DNA of 47,168 nt from a bacterium (GTDB lineage: Bacteria; SZUA-79; Acidulodesulfobacterales; Acidulodesulfobacteraceae). The first letter of the stretch is position 1. Each line of letters starts with the position of its first letter. The notes below the pieces were generated by a model. The model was given only the letters and a program-made list of their open reading frames with translations. It was not told where the DNA came from and did no database searches. The stretch lies in assembly GCA_021831025.1 (NCBI GenBank), contig JAKBNN010000073.1:1-47168 (forward strand). The letters are read 5' to 3'. Shown here piece after piece: positions 45,556-47,168 of the stretch. The position numbers and the translations under genes are program-made.

Positions 45556-45912
45556 CTACTGAGATTTTTGTTTATCGCTTTTAGTTTTTGACCTTTTCAC
45601 GGGGATTGTTTTGGCTGCCCCCTGCGCAGGTTTTTTTGAGCGGATTTTTGACGCTTTAGCCGGTTTTCTTTTTGCCTGCCGTTTCTTTTTGCCTGCCGTC
45701 TTTTCGCCGGAAATCAGGTTTGGGGATTCCGGCTGCGGTTGCTCCCCGTCATTCAAGGGATTAATTTGATCTTTTAAATCCGAAGATGCTTTTTTAAACT
45801 CCCTGAGCCCCTTACCGAGAGTTTTGCCAAGTTCCGGAAGTTTCGTGGGACCGAATATTAATAGAGCAACTACGATAATAATAAGTATTTCCTGTGTTCA
45901 TATTCCAAACAT
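45556..45912 (-). pseudogene. TatA/TatB-type translocase gene with in-frame TGA at codon 5
   Basis: From ATG 45912, after a GGGGG ribosome site, the frame reads MFGI, TGA, then TQEILIIIVVALLIFGPTKL and PELGKTLGKGLREFKKASSD. This is a textbook TatA/B N-terminal helix, hinge and amphipathic helix. Family members have Gly at the TGA position (MFGIGTQE), so GGA to TGA is the likely change. The C-terminal 60 residues are Lys/Ala-rich. TGA is used as a normal stop elsewhere in the window. Either the gene is broken or there is a base error; no alternative start gives the helix in frame. Confidence 0.8.
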
Positions 45913-45975
45913 TTTTTTACCCCCTATATAAAAATTATATAATAATTTATTAAAATATTCAAATGAAAGGACTAA

Positions 45976-46139
45976 CCCTAATCCTGCAATAGAAATTTAT
46001 TTTCTGGATTCCCGCTTTCGCGGGAATGACAATGCAGAGATTGAGGTTTTAACCTAAAAGATGTCATTCCCGCGAAAGCGGGAATCCAGTATTTACATAT
46101 AAAAGAAACATCTAAATATTTTCTATTGCAGGATTAAGG
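45976..46139. mobile_element. TH element 4 (164 bp), abutting queE
   Basis: 20-bp terminal inverted repeats match with one difference (inner part ATCCTGCAATAGAAA). Two facing dRS3-like hairpins (ATTCCCGCTTTCGCGGGAAT and ATTCCCGCGAAAGCGGGAAT) are intact. Its right end supplies the AAGGA that precedes the queE ATG by 7 nt. Confidence 0.82.
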
Positions 46140-46145
46140 ACTAAA

Positions 46146-46778
46146 ATGTTGTTCGTAAATGATATTTTCTACAGTATTCAGGGCGAATCTTCCTTTGCCG
46201 GTTATCCGTGTAAGTTCGTCAGGCTTGCGGGCTGCAACCTTAAATGTTCTTATTGCGATACCGAAGAGGCTTTAACGACCGAAAATTCCAGAAAATTAGC
46301 CGTAAGCGAAATTGTTAATGATTTAAGTAAGATAGGCGGAAAAATAAGGCTTGTGGAGATTACCGGCGGCGAACCCTTAATTCAGGAAGCCGTTTATGGA
46401 TTGTTCGATGAATTAATAAAATTAAATTATACGGTATTATTAGAAACCAACGGGTCGATAGACTTAAAAAGCGTTCCCGGGCATGTTATAAAAATTGTCG
46501 ATATAAAATGTCCTTCAAGCGGTTTTTCCCATAAGAATAATTATAAAAATTTAGATTATATTACTGCAACGGATGAGCTGAAGTTTGTTATAGGAACGGA
46601 AGATGATTATGCCTTTGCTAAAGATTTTTTAAAAAATAACTTGATAAAAACATCAAAAATTATATTCTCCGCGGCCTTCGCCGCTATGTCTTCGAAAGAT
46701 CTGGCATTAAAAATATTAAGAGATGAATTGAATGTTAGGTTGGGAATACAGCTTCACAAAGTTCTGCAATTAAAATAA
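46146..46778 (+). CDS. queE: 7-carboxy-7-deazaguanine synthase
   Basis: Radical-SAM enzyme of queuosine/7-deazaguanine synthesis that contracts 6-carboxytetrahydropterin. 210 residues. N-terminal IFYSIQGESSFAGYPCKFVR, cluster motif CNLKCSYCDT and EITGGEPLIQ are all family-typical; LETNGSIDL follows. The ribosome site appears to come from the adjacent TH element. The other que genes are not in the window. Confidence 0.93.
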   Translation: MLFVNDIFYSIQGESSFAGYPCKFVRLAGCNLKCSYCDTEEALTTENSRKLAVSEIVNDLSKIGGKIRLVEITGGEPLIQEAVYGLFDELIKLNYTVLLETNGSIDLKSVPGHVIKIVDIKCPSSGFSHKNNYKNLDYITATDELKFVIGTEDDYAFAKDFLKNNLIKTSKIIFSAAFAAMSSKDLALKILRDELNVRLGIQLHKVLQLK

Positions 46779-46785
46779 ATCCGGT

Positions 46786-47168
46786 TTACGGCATCATCCT
46801 TCCGCCCTTGCCCGATAATGTCATAATATTATTAAAAACAAAAATGCAGATACCCGAAAACTCCATTAGGGCAAAAAAGCTAAGGGCTAAAATAGAATAA
46901 AATCCGGAAGACCCGTCTTCTGAAATAATCCATGTAAAAGCCATGCCGATTAATCCTATATTGGCGAGGTAAAATTGAACCGTTACGAGTATTTCGCTAT
47001 AAAGTTTAAAGCCGCTGAAACGGGGTAAAACATGATAACCTACGGAATATATCATCATAGCGATAAATCCCAGCAAAAGGAAATGAACATGGGCTAAAAG
47101 CAAATAGTTAACCCACGGAGGATAAATTGCCATAACTAAGCCGAGGCCAGCCCCGATAATCAAATATA
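46786..47168 (-). CDS. Heme-copper-oxidase-like membrane protein, 5' end outside the window
   Basis: The visible 125+ residues hold four hydrophobic helices. LLAHVHFLLLGFIAMMIYSV followed by GYHVLPRFSG is like the AHxHL...G...LP pattern of cbb3-oxidase subunit I-like and NnrS-like small proteins. The frame stays open to the window edge and the first visible residues are already hydrophobic, so the N-terminus is probably missing. The copper- and heme-binding histidines of a full oxidase cannot be judged. It is convergent with queE. Confidence 0.6.
   Translation of the reverse strand, partial: YLIIGAGLGLVMAIYPPWVNYLLLAHVHFLLLGFIAMMIYSVGYHVLPRFSGFKLYSEILVTVQFYLANIGLIGMAFTWIISEDGSSGFYSILALSFFALMEFSGICIFVFNNIMTLSGKGGRMMP

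Noticed and set aside
45898..45900. UGA read as glycine (as in some candidate phyla) or selenocysteine in TatA/B
   Set aside because: hgcA and rnpA end with TGA in tight ATGA overlaps, so TGA is a stop here. No SECIS-like need or Sec-family protein is involved.

Overview
AT-rich chromosomal segment from a Gram-negative bacterium. HldD makes LPS heptose, and the order rpmH-rnpA-yidD-yidC-mnmE on one strand with dnaA-dnaN-gyrB on the other marks the replication-origin region. Together with mercury methylation genes, a hydrogenase-related membrane complex and dense small repeats, this suggests an anaerobic Deltaproteobacteria-like lineage from sediment or metal-rich water. The lineage is inference; no rRNA gene is present. 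Stop codons include ordinary TGA (for example hgcA and rnpA), so the code looks standard.

Layout. 1-3.6 kb: 3' part of lexA, a type II methyltransferase/HNH nuclease pair, hldD, and a perfect parS-like site. 3.7-7.1 kb: a scrap zone with remnants of an endonuclease IV gene, an IS256-type transposase and a tyrosine recombinase, several small palindromic elements, and one large secreted Pro/Tyr-rich protein. 7.2-11.1 kb: bacterioferritin, a radical-SAM protein with a helix-hairpin-helix tail, an aldo/keto reductase, YjbQ and a DUF2784 protein. 11.1-15.4 kb (minus strand): arsR-arsB-hgcA-hgcB-adh, a mercury methylation pair inside an arsenic operon. 15.4-23.1 kb: an outer-membrane protein remnant, an FAD oxidoreductase, and the mer genes (merP-like, merT, merA, with merR 2.7 kb away), interrupted by pabB-pabC and a hydrolase. 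23.2-30.5 kb: a six-gene energy-converting-hydrogenase-related (Ehr/Hyf-like) complex whose large subunit has lost the NiFe cysteines. 30.6-33.2 kb: a lone tnpB, two hypothetical proteins, nested repeats and a second parS-like site. 33.2-45.5 kb: mnmG, an fdhE-like gene, mnmE, yidC, yidD, rnpA, rpmH, oriC, dnaA, dnaN, gyrB. 45.5-47.2 kb: a tatA/B gene with an in-frame stop, queE, and a heme-copper-oxidase-like membrane protein cut by the window end.

How the parts work together. The most striking theme is mercury. HgcAB would make methylmercury, while merTPA would import Hg(II) and reduce it to Hg(0); the two sets lie within about 11 kb. Each set has its own visible control site: an ArsR-type palindrome before arsR, and two MerR-type promoters (TTGACA, TTATAC dyad, 20-nt spacer).

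Two families of small repeats also stand out. One is six 47-51 nt double hairpins ('ASB' elements here: arm, stem, one-sided bulge) whose 12-nt arms differ between copies but always pair. The other is four terminal-inverted-repeat elements ('TH' elements here), three of them with an internal dRS3-like hairpin pair. One ASB copy sits inside a TH copy, another breaks the recombinase remnant, and a third lies at the start of the hyfC-like gene.
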